A stretch of 23,516 bases of DNA, from the NCBI GenBank assembly GCA_043820045.1, contig JBDREF010000409.1:1-23516 (forward strand), written 5' to 3'. Positions 1 through 7,213 of this stretch are shown here, piece after piece. The position numbers and the translations under genes were made by a program. Position 1 is the first letter of the stretch, and the number at the start of each line of letters is the position of its first letter. Origin of the DNA: JBDREF01 sp043820045. GTDB taxonomy: Bacteria; Planctomycetota; Phycisphaerae; Sedimentisphaerales; Anaerobacaceae. Under the pieces are notes generated by a model. That model saw only the letters and a list, made by a program, of their open reading frames with translations. It was not told the DNA's origin and made no database searches.

Positions 1-71
1 CTGATCTTTGTGCAGCCGGTAACGGGGTTCCATGTAGATTCAGTCCATTCGATCTTGGAGTTCTGAGCCAT
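1..71 (-). CDS. DUF5131 / phage Gp37-Gp68 family protein, N-terminal fragment
   Basis: The reverse strand from 71 down to 1 reads without a stop as M-A-Q-N-S-K-I-E-W-T-E-S-T-W-N-P-V-T-G-C-T-K-I and leaves the window. The KIEWTE...TWNPVTGCTKI start is the hallmark of the DUF5131 (Gp37/Gp68) family, in which a Cys-rich segment follows directly. A GGAGG sits 4 bases before the ATG, which supports this start. Only about 23 residues are visible, so domain completeness cannot be judged. From general knowledge, the family occurs in phages and accessory loci, often near genes for the three-Cys-motif partner protein TcmP; its biochemical role is not settled. It is divergent from the transporter gene at 221. 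Too short for a normal ORF call, but the motif is specific. Confidence 0.8.
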   Translation of the reverse strand, partial: MAQNSKIEWTESTWNPVTGCTKI

Positions 72-184
72 TCGGCCTCCGGAAGAAAGTTCATCATCTG
101 CAAAGGATAACGCTCGAACGCGAGAAGTCAACGAATTTGCGGATCGGCTATCCTTGTGAACCTTATGAGTTGAACATTTTGACA

Positions 185-213
185 TTGTGACGTGCCGGGC
201 GGAGCTTTATACT
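185..213 (+). promoter_or_regulatory. candidate sigma70-type promoter, possibly giving a leaderless mRNA
   Basis: TTGTGA (185-190) and TATACT (208-213) are separated by 17 bases. Transcription would begin near 220, almost on the ATG at 221. No Shine-Dalgarno sequence lies at a normal distance from that ATG (the GGAG at 201-204 is 16 bases away). A second TTGACA at 179-184 is too far from the -10 (23 bases) to pair with it. Confidence 0.4.
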
Positions 214-220
214 TTGGGCT

Positions 221-1156
221 ATGCTGAAGAGGATATTGGGCTTTTATACGAAGTATTTTGGGATCTGGGTGATTCTGTTTGGGGTGGCGGCGTATTCCTG
301 GCCGGGACCGTTTGTGGCTTTGAAGAGTTATATGAACTGGTTCTTTGCTCTGACCATGTTCGGAATTGGGGCGGTCCTGCAGCTTGAGGATTTCAAACGC
401 ATTGCGCAAAGGCCGGGCATCGTTCTGATCGGCTCGGCCGCCCAGTTCAGCATCATGCCGTTGGGGGCGTTTCTGCTGGCAAGGCTGTTCAACCTGCCGC
501 CTGAGATTGCGGTCGGGCTGATACTGACCGGCTCGGCGCCCGGTGCGATGGCCAGTAACGTCATGAGCTACATCGCCAAAGCCGATACGGCGTACTCCGT
601 CTCGCTGACAACCGTCTCAACGCTCTTGTGTCCGCTGCTAACGCCGGGCCTGACATTCCTTCTGGCGAGGTCGAAGCTGGAAGTCCCATTCCTCGATATG
701 GTCGGCAGCGTCATGAAAATGGTGGTCGTGCCGCTGTTCATCGGCTTCGGATTGAGGCACTATTTGAAGGAGAACATCGAGAGGATTCTGCCGGTCTTTC
801 CTGCCATTTCGGTCACCTTCATCATATTTATCTGCTCGCTGGTGATAGCACTCAACAAGCATTATCTTGCGCAGGTGACGGCGGTCATCCTGGCCGTGGG
901 GGTAATCCTTAACGTCTATGGAATGCTCGCAGGATACGGCGTAGGGTCGCTTTTCAGGATGAACGTGCAGAGAAGACGGACGCTTTCAATCGAGATCGGA
1001 ATGCAAAACGCCGGCCTGGGGACGGTTTTGGCGCTGAAGCATTTCGGCGAGAGGGCGGCGATGCCGGCGGCTATTTTCGTCTTCGTCTGTATCATTACAG
1101 CCTCCCTGATGGCGGCGATGTGGCAGCGAAACACCGCAGACCCGATAGAAGCCTGA
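221..1156 (+). CDS. bile acid:sodium symporter (BASS) family transporter
   Basis: A 311-residue, highly hydrophobic inner-membrane protein with roughly nine to ten predicted membrane helices, the normal length for bacterial BASS/SBF transporters, which co-transport sodium with organic anions. Visible family motifs are the segment at residues 104-122 (GSAPGAMASNV, then SYIAKAD) and EIGMQNAGLG at 258-267. The E258-x3-Q262-N263 pattern corresponds to the sodium-site helix of characterised bacterial homologues. The substrate cannot be told from sequence: members carry bile acids, pantoate, pyruvate or other organic acids. The start has no good ribosome-binding site and a promoter-like -10 lies right before it. 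It appears monocistronic, followed by 150 bases before asd. Family assignment is strong, substrate unknown. Confidence 0.88.
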   Translation: MLKRILGFYTKYFGIWVILFGVAAYSWPGPFVALKSYMNWFFALTMFGIGAVLQLEDFKRIAQRPGIVLIGSAAQFSIMPLGAFLLARLFNLPPEIAVGLILTGSAPGAMASNVMSYIAKADTAYSVSLTTVSTLLCPLLTPGLTFLLARSKLEVPFLDMVGSVMKMVVVPLFIGFGLRHYLKENIERILPVFPAISVTFIIFICSLVIALNKHYLAQVTAVILAVGVILNVYGMLAGYGVGSLFRMNVQRRRTLSIEIGMQNAGLGTVLALKHFGERAAMPAAIFVFVCIITASLMAAMWQRNTADPIEA

Positions 1157-1188
1157 TATCGTACGGCAAAAAATATTGTCGCCGCCTG

Positions 1189-1217
1189 TTGAATTGCGAC
1201 GATAACATCGTTATACT
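1189..1217 (+). promoter_or_regulatory. candidate sigma70-type promoter for asd-truA
   Basis: TTGAAT (1189-1194) and TATACT (1212-1217) are spaced by 17 bases, placing the start of transcription near 1224 and leaving a leader of about 80 bases before asd. Both boxes are partial matches to consensus, so this is a motif-level call only. Confidence 0.4.
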
Positions 1218-1306
1218 TCAATGTTTAAGATTTCCTGAAGTTCGGCGGGCAGTCGTGTTTGGCTGCCTTTAGCTTTGGGTATGAGTCTTTACTGGAGTTG
1301 TGAAAG

Positions 1307-2308
1307 ATGGGTAGCAATCTTGCCATAGCGGGAGTGACCGGGGCGGTCGGGCAGGAATTTCTAAGAATTTTAGCCGAGCGGGATTTTCCGTTCGATTCTC
1401 TGAAGATGCTTGCGAGCAGCCGTTCGGTCGGAAAGAAAATCGAGTTCAAAGGCAGAACATATATCGTTGAAGAGCTGACGAAAAAGAGTTTCGGCCGGGT
1501 CGATATCGCGCTGTTCAGCGCCGGAGCGTCGCGGAGCAAGGAATTCGCACCGGCCGCCGTTGACGCCGGTGCAGTTGTGGTGGACAACTCTTCGGCCTTT
1601 AGAATGGACGCGAATGTTCCGCTGGTTGTCCCCGAGATAAATCCGCAGGCAATCGCCAAACATAAAGGCATTGTCGCCAATCCGAACTGCTCGACAATTA
1701 TCGGGATCGTGCCGGTCTGGCCGCTGCACAGGGCCAATCCCGTCAAGCGAATGGTTGTGAGCACTTATCAGGCCGCCAGCGGGGCGGGTCAATCGGCGAT
1801 GATTGAACTCGAGGAGCAGAGCCGCGAAATCTTAGACGGCAAAGAGCCGACCTGCAACGCGTTTCCGTATCAGATAGCGTTCAACCTGTTCAGTCACAAC
1901 TCTGCGATGGGGCCGAACGGCTACAACCAGGAAGAGATGAAGATGGTCCATGAGACCAGGAAGATTTTCGACTGTCCTGGGATTGCCATTACCTGTACGT
2001 GCATTCGTGTGGCAGTTTTCCGCGCTCACTGCGAGAGCATCAATCTTGAGTTCACCGATCCTATTACTCCGGACCAGGTCAGGGACCTGTTGAGTACTGC
2101 TCCGGGCGTTTCGGTTCTGGACGACCGCGAGCACAACCGTTTCCCGATGCCGATAGACGCTTCCGGCAAAGATGATATTTTCGTCGGCCGTATCCGCCAG
2201 GATAAATCGATCCCCGAAAACCGCGGCATCAATATCTGGGTGGCCGGCGACCAGTTGCGAAAAGGCGCTGCGCTGAACGCCGTGCAGATCGCGGAAAAAT
2301 TGCTCTGA
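1307..2308 (+). CDS. asd: aspartate-semialdehyde dehydrogenase
   Basis: Catalyses the NADPH-dependent reduction of aspartyl phosphate to aspartate semialdehyde in the cytoplasm, the branch point to lysine/diaminopimelate, threonine and methionine. The 333-residue product has the usual length. Residues 8-15 (AGVTGAVG) form the nucleotide-binding loop; the catalytic cysteine is C128 in NPNCST; Q155 lies in TYQAASGAG; R234 and H241 in the CIRVAVFRAH segment fit the substrate-binding arginine and the general base. The ATG is preceded by GGAG (ACTGGAGTTGTGAAAG). truA begins 10 bases after the stop, so the two are probably co-transcribed. The sequence is intact and typical of the type that includes Gram-positive and many non-proteobacterial enzymes. 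Confidence 0.96.
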   Translation: MGSNLAIAGVTGAVGQEFLRILAERDFPFDSLKMLASSRSVGKKIEFKGRTYIVEELTKKSFGRVDIALFSAGASRSKEFAPAAVDAGAVVVDNSSAFRMDANVPLVVPEINPQAIAKHKGIVANPNCSTIIGIVPVWPLHRANPVKRMVVSTYQAASGAGQSAMIELEEQSREILDGKEPTCNAFPYQIAFNLFSHNSAMGPNGYNQEEMKMVHETRKIFDCPGIAITCTCIRVAVFRAHCESINLEFTDPITPDQVRDLLSTAPGVSVLDDREHNRFPMPIDASGKDDIFVGRIRQDKSIPENRGINIWVAGDQLRKGAALNAVQIAEKLL

Positions 2309-2318
2309 CCGCTTGGCA

Positions 2319-3059
2319 ATGCCTGCTCGAAGCATAAAACTCATCGTTCAGTACGACGGCAGCAGGTACCACGGCTGGCAGGCACAGCCGGGGAAAAGAA
2401 CCATCCAGGGGGAGCTTGTAGAGGCGGTTTCGAATCTCGTCGGGGTCCGGACTAACGTCCACGGCGCGAGCCGGACCGACGCCGGTGTAAGCGCCTTAGG
2501 GCAGGTCTGCCTGTTCGAGGTAAATTCGCCCATCCCCACCGAGAACTTTCCCAACGCCATCAATGGGTGGCTCCCGCGTAATATCGTTGTTACCTCGGCC
2601 GAGGAAGCGCCGCTAAAATTCGACTTGCTCGGCGGCGTGACGAAAAAGCTCTACCGCTACACGATTCATATCGGCCGGTTCCGACCCGTTCTGCGGCTGG
2701 ACCAGTGCTGGCACATGCACAGGAAGCTGGATGCCGCCGCGATGAATCAGGCCGCACAACTGCTGGTCGGAACGAAAGACTTCAAATCCTTCGCAACCGC
2801 AAAAGACAGACGCGACAACTCCGTCCGGACAATCTTCCGCTGTGAAGTCACCGCCGAAGATAAGTGGATATACGTCGATGTCGAAGGCGACGGTTTCCTG
2901 TATAATATGGTCAGGAACATCGTCGGAACTCTGGTGGACATCGGCACCGGCAGATGGCGGCCCGAGCGAATAACGGAAATCCTTGAAGCAAAGAGCCGGA
3001 CCGCAGCAGGACGGCTCGCTCCTGCCCAGGGGTTGTGTCTGATGTGGATAAAGTATTAA
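2319..3059 (+). CDS. truA: tRNA pseudouridine(38-40) synthase TruA
   Basis: Isomerises uridines 38, 39 and 40 in the anticodon arm of tRNAs. The 246-residue product carries the family signature GASRTDAGVSA at residues 49-59, with D54 as the catalytic aspartate, the N-terminal IQYDG-like strand (VQYDGSRYHGWQ, 10-21), and the C-terminal DGFLYNMVRNIVG motif typical of TruA. ATG at 2319 is preferred over an in-frame TTG six bases upstream at 2313, because the protein then starts near the family norm; no strong ribosome-binding site separates them. It follows asd after 10 bases, suggesting translational coupling or at least one transcript. An inverted repeat begins right after its stop codon. Confidence 0.95.
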   Translation: MPARSIKLIVQYDGSRYHGWQAQPGKRTIQGELVEAVSNLVGVRTNVHGASRTDAGVSALGQVCLFEVNSPIPTENFPNAINGWLPRNIVVTSAEEAPLKFDLLGGVTKKLYRYTIHIGRFRPVLRLDQCWHMHRKLDAAAMNQAAQLLVGTKDFKSFATAKDRRDNSVRTIFRCEVTAEDKWIYVDVEGDGFLYNMVRNIVGTLVDIGTGRWRPERITEILEAKSRTAAGRLAPAQGLCLMWIKY

Positions 3060-3060
3060 G

Positions 3061-3223
3061 CCACAGAGAGCACAGAGTACACAGAGAGATGATTATATTT
3101 AACTGGGAATCTGCATTGAACAAATATGAACCATGTATTTCTAAAATCAATACGGCAAAGCTGTGCATGTTCGAACTAACAAAATTGATTTATTTTTCTC
3201 TGTGAATTCTGTGTTCTCTGTGG
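3061..3223. repeat. inverted repeat with arms made of 9-base CACAGAGxx units
   Basis: The left arm (3061-3089) has three 9-base units, CACAGAGAG, CACAGAGTA and CACAGAGAG, in tandem after a C. The right arm (3197-3223) is the reverse complement of the same array with 24 of 27 positions matching. A lone CTCTGTGG also occurs near 3239-3246. The spacer of about 107 bases is AT-rich and has no convincing ORF. Repeats of this CTCTGTG type are, from memory, scattered through many environmental bacterial genomes. The element fills the 197-base gap between truA and the glycosyltransferase and could form a long hairpin at the 3' end of the asd-truA transcript. Confidence 0.75.
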
Positions 3224-3256
3224 TTACATAAAAATTAACTCTGTGGCAAAAGTCGA

Positions 3257-4432
3257 GTGAAAATTGTTCATATCATAACCCGTTTGATATTAGGTGGTGC
3301 GCAGGAGAATACGCTTATCACCTGCAAGCTTCTGGCGCAGCGGGGCCATGTCGTCACGCTGATTACCGGGCCGGCTATAGGGCCTGAAGGCGAGCTTTTC
3401 AATCAGACTAAGGGACAGGGTTATAAAGTAGCAGTGCTCGACAGGCTTCGGCGGGCGATCAATCCCTACAACGATATAGTCAGCTACGTGCAGTTAAAGA
3501 ATCTCCTGCGGGAACTGCAACCGGACATTGTCCACACTCATTCGGCCAAGGCGGGCATATTAGGCAGATTCGCCGGCTACGCGCTCAAAGGTCAATGGGG
3601 AGAAAATTTGCCGGCCGTAGTGCACGGCATACACGGCCTTCCCTTTCATCCCTATCAGAGCGAAACCCTGAACAAATTCTACATTGCGGTCGAGAAATCC
3701 GCCGCAAAGCGAACGGACTTCTTCGTCAGCGTCGCCGATGCCATGACTGCACAGGCGACGGCGGTAGGCATAGGCACGCCGGAGCAGTACGTCACCGCTT
3801 ATTCGGCTATCGAAGAGGATGCTTTTATCGAGCCGATCTCCGCGGAGCGAAGAGGGCGGTTCCGCCGTAAGTATGGAATCGGCGAAGATGCTATTGTGCT
3901 CGTCACTATCGCCAGGTTGTTCATGCTCAAGGGGCATGAATATATTGTCGAATCGGCCAGAGAGCTTTCGAAGCGATTTGACAAATGCATCTGGCTGTTT
4001 GTCGGAGACGGCAATCTTTCCGAGCATTTCAAGAAGCAGGTTCGTGAGATGGGCCTTGCCGAGCGGGTCAAATTCACAGGGCTGCTGCCGCCGGGCGAGA
4101 TTCCATTAGCCATACAGTCATCGGATATTCTCGTGCACTGCTCGCTACGAGAGGGCCTTGCTCGCACGCTCCCGCAGGCGATGCTCTGCGGAAGACCGGC
4201 CATATCCTTCGACGTGGACGGCGCCAGAGAAGTGGTCAATGAAAACACAGGTCGGCTGATTGAGCCGAAAAATGTCGAACAACTGACGGAGGCTTGCGCC
4301 GAGTTGATAGAAAACGAGGACTTGAGAAATCGGCTTGGCGAAACCGGCAGAGAATCGGTAATAACAAAGTTCTCGCCGAAGACGATGGTCGATACCATCG
4401 AGGTGGTCTATAAGAAACTGCTGCAAGAGTAA
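3257..4432 (+). CDS. glycosyltransferase family 4 (GT-B fold)
   Basis: A 391-residue cytoplasmic or membrane-peripheral transferase moving a sugar from a nucleotide-sugar donor to an unknown acceptor. The N-terminal Rossmann half starts MKIVHIITRLILGGAQE with the acceptor-side GGA loop (13-15) and contains HTHSAKAGILGR (93-104). The C-terminal donor-binding half has ARLFMLKGH (219-227), FVGDG (248-252) and SLREGLARTLPQAMLCG (296-312). The usual E-x7-E donor motif appears as E299-x7-Q307, so the second glutamate is a glutamine. The start is GTG at 3257 by alignment of the first strand; no strong ribosome-binding site is seen. No sugar-synthesis or polysaccharide genes surround it, so the pathway cannot be assigned. 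The next gene follows 38 bases later on the same strand. Confidence 0.9.
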   Translation: MKIVHIITRLILGGAQENTLITCKLLAQRGHVVTLITGPAIGPEGELFNQTKGQGYKVAVLDRLRRAINPYNDIVSYVQLKNLLRELQPDIVHTHSAKAGILGRFAGYALKGQWGENLPAVVHGIHGLPFHPYQSETLNKFYIAVEKSAAKRTDFFVSVADAMTAQATAVGIGTPEQYVTAYSAIEEDAFIEPISAERRGRFRRKYGIGEDAIVLVTIARLFMLKGHEYIVESARELSKRFDKCIWLFVGDGNLSEHFKKQVREMGLAERVKFTGLLPPGEIPLAIQSSDILVHCSLREGLARTLPQAMLCGRPAISFDVDGAREVVNENTGRLIEPKNVEQLTEACAELIENEDLRNRLGETGRESVITKFSPKTMVDTIEVVYKKLLQE

Positions 4433-4470
4433 GGAGCAGGGGGCATCCGACAGAGAGGAAATCGTTGCAC

Positions 4471-5415
4471 ATGAGCGATGATGTGAGGTCCTGCTGGCTG
4501 AATTGCTACGCGCCCGGTGACAGGAGCTTTCTCGAAGACCGAGAGCTACTGACGATTGATGCGATGGCCGACTCCGTTGCGCCTCTGGACGAGCAGACAT
4601 CGGCCATGAGGCGGCTCATCACTCGCTTCGAATTGTGCTATCACCAGGCCGACAAAGAGGCCGAGCTTATTGCAGAAGCCATAGGTTCCGGGCGCTGTTC
4701 GCAGGAATCGACCGACCGACCGCCGCAGCGAAGGAAGGAATTGCAGAATTGCTTCCGCATGCTTTCACGCTGGTGCGAGAATACTGCCGTTCAGGGCATG
4801 GAGCTGGACCTTGACGGCGTGCTTGCGGACGAACTGTTGGGCTTTATCGGCGAGCCGAGTCCTCTGAAGGCTTGGCAGGTGGGGCGGGTTGTCGACAAGG
4901 TCGGCGAGGCTCTCGATCCCGAGCGGCCTTATCATAGAATGGCCCTGAACCTCGGAGACTATGGTGAGCCGGGCGAGCACCCGGCGGGAGAGTATTACAA
5001 GGATAACTTGGATTTCCTCAGGCAGACTAAAGAGATGATCATACATGATACGGTGGACGGCCGGGAAGGCAGGATTTCGTTAGCCATGGCGATTGATTTG
5101 CTGATGCCGTGTCACTGGGACTTTGTAGGCAGTGTTGTTACCATCCTCAAGGCAATCGGCGGAGACCTTCACCCAGCCAGGCCGTATGCGTGCTGCGCGC
5201 GAAATGTCAGGCTCAGCCCGCTCTGCGGCAGGATGAGGACCATCTCGGATACGCTCGGTGCATTCTGGAAGAGTGATGATACGGCCGAGGTTTTGGACCG
5301 GGACATTCTCGCATCTCTGGGAGAGGTCACGGCCGTAAAGCGGTGGCTTGCCGCATCGCTGGATAAAACGATTAGACTGCACCTGACTATGCTGTTCGAG
5401 ATGGATTTGACCTGA
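4471..5415 (+). CDS. hypothetical protein, 314 residues, with internal duplication
   Basis: I do not recognise this family. The product is soluble-looking, acidic and Cys-containing, with no signal peptide or membrane segment. Two stretches resemble each other: residues 134-161 (AWQVGRVVDKVGEALDP-ERPYHRMALNL) and 215-246 (HWDFVGSVVTILKAIGGDL then HPARPYACCARNV), sharing VGxVV, a GxLxP-like turn, RPY and AxN, with a spacing of about 82 residues. A weaker third unit may follow near 280-305. ATG at 4471 is chosen over the in-frame TTG at 4465 because AGAGGAA at 4454-4460 lies 10 bases before the ATG but only 4 before the TTG. It lies between the GT4 gene and a DUF3795 gene that starts 15 bases after its stop, so it is probably in one operon with them. 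Repeated helical units suggest a scaffold or binding role, but that is speculation. Confidence 0.75.
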   Translation: MSDDVRSCWLNCYAPGDRSFLEDRELLTIDAMADSVAPLDEQTSAMRRLITRFELCYHQADKEAELIAEAIGSGRCSQESTDRPPQRRKELQNCFRMLSRWCENTAVQGMELDLDGVLADELLGFIGEPSPLKAWQVGRVVDKVGEALDPERPYHRMALNLGDYGEPGEHPAGEYYKDNLDFLRQTKEMIIHDTVDGREGRISLAMAIDLLMPCHWDFVGSVVTILKAIGGDLHPARPYACCARNVRLSPLCGRMRTISDTLGAFWKSDDTAEVLDRDILASLGEVTAVKRWLAASLDKTIRLHLTMLFEMDLT

Positions 5416-5430
5416 AATAGGGAAACGAAA

Positions 5431-5784
5431 ATGAAAGAGTCAATGGCATATTGTGGCCTTATCTGCCGGACTTGTCCGATCTACCTGGCGACGAGGCAGG
5501 ATGACCCGAAGAAGAAACTCGCAATGAGGGCTGAGATTGCCCGCCAGATTGAAGAGATTTACGGGCAAAAAAACAGCGCCGAAGATATCGGCGATTGCGA
5601 CGGCTGCAAACCGGGGACGGGCAGATTGTTTAGCACCGCTTGCGAGATAAGACATTGCGCAACCGGCAAAGAAATTGAAAACTGCGCCTATTGCAGCGAG
5701 TATGCCTGCGACAAATTGGAGAAACTATTCTTCACAGACGGAGGCGCCAGAGAGCGATTGGACCAGATAAGAAGTACACTCTGA
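5431..5784 (+). CDS. DUF3795 domain-containing Cys-rich protein
   Basis: A 117-residue protein opening with the DUF3795 pattern YCGLICRTCPIYLA (7-20). Ten cysteines stand at 8, 12, 15, 56, 59, 71, 76, 85, 88 and 93; their CxxxCxxC and CxxC spacing indicates metal binding, probably zinc or an iron-sulfur cluster. The family is common in anaerobic bacteria and archaea and has no established function. The length is normal. GGAAACGAAA precedes the ATG. It starts 15 bases after the 314-residue gene and is probably co-transcribed. A weak terminator-like hairpin with seven Ts begins at its stop codon. Confidence 0.82.
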   Translation: MKESMAYCGLICRTCPIYLATRQDDPKKKLAMRAEIARQIEEIYGQKNSAEDIGDCDGCKPGTGRLFSTACEIRHCATGKEIENCAYCSEYACDKLEKLFFTDGGARERLDQIRSTL

Positions 5785-5829
5785 CAGCGGAATCCCTGAA
5801 GACAAGCACGCGCAACTGTCACTTTTTTT
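5782..5829 (+). terminator. weak candidate rho-independent terminator after the DUF3795 gene
   Basis: TGACAG (5782-5787, overlapping the stop codon) can pair with CTGTCA (5816-5821), and a run of seven Ts follows at 5823-5829. The 28-base loop is long and the stem is only six pairs, so this is tentative. Confidence 0.35.
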
Positions 5830-5890
5830 CTTAACTCACATCTGACCTTATTCGGAAAATGCGTCCGGTGTTTGGAATTTACACGGTCCA

Positions 5891-5920
5891 TTGGCGGAAA
5901 AGGGCCGGACATGCTACAAT
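5891..5920 (+). promoter_or_regulatory. candidate sigma70-type promoter for the YjbQ-family gene
   Basis: TTGGCG (5891-5896) and TACAAT (5915-5920) are 18 bases apart; transcription would start near 5927, giving a leader of about 30 bases that contains GGAG (5943-5946) ahead of the ATG at 5958. The promoter follows a possible terminator, making this gene a separate unit. Confidence 0.5.
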
Positions 5921-5957
5921 CGTCCGTAACTTAGAAATTGCTGGAGAATGAGAGACA

Positions 5958-6374
5958 ATGAAAAGTTACAGAAAAGAGCTTTGGTTCGATACGAGCAGTC
6001 GGCGGCAGTATATCAACATCACGCCGGAGGTCGAAGATTGCCTGCGGGAAAGCGGCATCAAAGAAGGATTCCTGCTGTGCAATGCGATGCACATTACCGC
6101 CAGCGTGTTTATTAATGACGACGAATCCGGGCTTCATCACGACTTCGAGGTCTGGCTGGAAAAGCTGGCCCCGGAAAAGCCACACTCGCAGTACCGGCAT
6201 AACGGCTACGAGGACAACGCCGATGCGCACCTGAAGCGCAGCGTGATGGGCCGTGAAGTGGTCGTGGCGGTAACGGACGGCAAGCTCGACTTCGGCCCGT
6301 GGGAGCAGATCTTCTACGGCGAATTCGACGGAAAAAGAAGAAAACGCATCCTCGTAAAAATTATCGGTGAGTGA
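5958..6374 (+). CDS. YjbQ / UPF0047 family protein
   Basis: A compact 138-residue cytoplasmic protein of the YjbQ (UPF0047) family. Family marks are the MHITASVFINDDE stretch (44-56, with H45), YRHN (79-82), DNADAHLKR (86-94, with D89 and H91) and GKLDFGPWEQIFYGEFDG (108-125), followed by a basic RRKRI strand. Some members show weak thiamine-phosphate synthase activity and are annotated as secondary thiamine-phosphate synthase; the true role is not firmly known. The conserved His and Asp residues of the putative metal-bound active site are all present. It has its own promoter-like sequence and is followed by a dispersed inverted repeat. Confidence 0.9.
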   Translation: MKSYRKELWFDTSSRRQYINITPEVEDCLRESGIKEGFLLCNAMHITASVFINDDESGLHHDFEVWLEKLAPEKPHSQYRHNGYEDNADAHLKRSVMGREVVVAVTDGKLDFGPWEQIFYGEFDGKRRKRILVKIIGE

Positions 6375-6403
6375 ATTCGCTTTTGAAGGATGTGCTTTGA
6401 AGA

Positions 6404-6517
6404 ACTTTCTTAAATAGATTTCTCCGCTCCGTCCCTGAGGGACTCCGGTCGAAATGACAGTTGTGCGTTGTCATTCCGAGCGGAGTGAAGCGCAGTCGAG
6501 GAATCTATTAAGAAAGT
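6404..6517. repeat. dispersed inverted repeat, copy 1 (GGAATGACA type)
   Basis: The arm at 6404-6459 begins ACTTTCTTAAATAGATT and ends TCGAAATGACA. The arm at 6469-6517 begins TGTCATTCCGAGCGGAGTG and ends AATCTATTAAGAAAGT. They are imperfect reverse complements, with near-perfect outer ends and a 9-base loop. The whole fills the gap between the YjbQ-family gene and the LysE-type gene and contains no ORF. A related copy lies at 23147-23231 with the arms in the opposite order. No transposase is nearby, so it looks like a non-autonomous or REP-like element. Confidence 0.8.
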
Positions 6518-6585
6518 CTATCGCGAAGCGATATCAAACTCTAAGTCTGTTGGTTTAGGGGCCGGATAGTCTGTTCGGTGTCGTT

Positions 6586-7212
6586 ATGAGTTTGTTACTT
6601 TTCTTAGCTCAGGTTTTGATTATTTCCTGTTCCGGTGCGATGCAGCCGGGGCCGGTTACGGCTACCGTTATTACGATGGGCGCGCGCAACCGTTACGCCG
6701 GCACGCTTCTGGCTATCGGCCACGGCATCGTCGAGTTTCCGCTGATGGTGGTAATCGTCCTCGGCGTAGGAAGGTATTTCCAGATGCCGAAGGTCCAGAT
6801 TGCGATCGGATTAGCCGGAGGCGTTTTCCTGATATTGATGGGCGTTCAATCGCTGCTCAGTCTGAGAGCCGAGCAAGAGGTCGAATCCAAATCGCTCGAT
6901 AGCAGGCCGATTCTCGCAGGCATCGTTCTATCCGCCGGCAACCCGTATTTTCTGCTCTGGTGGGCCACGGTCGGCCTGGCCTTGGCCACGCGGGCCAGCG
7001 CGTGGGGGATATGGGCCTTCGTTCTTTTTGCGCTGGCCCACTGGTCGGTTGACCTGGTCTGGTTACAGGCTCTCTCGTGGGCAAGTTTCAAAGGCTCGGT
7101 CCTGCTCGGCCCGCGCGGGCGGCGAATAGTGCTGACGGTTTGCTCGGCGGCGCTGCTCGTATTCGGGCTGCTGTTTGTTTATGGTGCGGCTGCAAAGCTG
7201 ATACGAACCTGA
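6586..7212 (+). CDS. LysE/RhtB-type exporter
   Basis: A 208-residue inner-membrane protein with about six hydrophobic segments and the usual family length. Residues 12-28 contain the signature with PGP at 21-23 (GAMQPGPVTATV), and NPYFLLWW at 119-126 matches the second conserved block. LysE/RhtB proteins export amino acids or related small molecules down their gradient with proton coupling; the substrate cannot be inferred here. There is no clear ribosome-binding site before the ATG, so the start is by alignment of the first helix and motif. Its stop codon is only one base from the stop of the convergent YihY gene, with no terminator between. Confidence 0.85.
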   Translation: MSLLLFLAQVLIISCSGAMQPGPVTATVITMGARNRYAGTLLAIGHGIVEFPLMVVIVLGVGRYFQMPKVQIAIGLAGGVFLILMGVQSLLSLRAEQEVESKSLDSRPILAGIVLSAGNPYFLLWWATVGLALATRASAWGIWAFVLFALAHWSVDLVWLQALSWASFKGSVLLGPRGRRIVLTVCSAALLVFGLLFVYGAAAKLIRT

Positions 7213-7213
7213 A

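Noticed and set aside
1224..1306. Lysine riboswitch upstream of asd
   Set aside because: The leader is only about 80 bases, too short for the lysine aptamer, and lacks its junction sequences.
3061..3223. CRISPR or insertion sequence
   Set aside because: The arms are inverted tandem 9-mers, not spaced direct repeats, and there is no transposase ORF between them.
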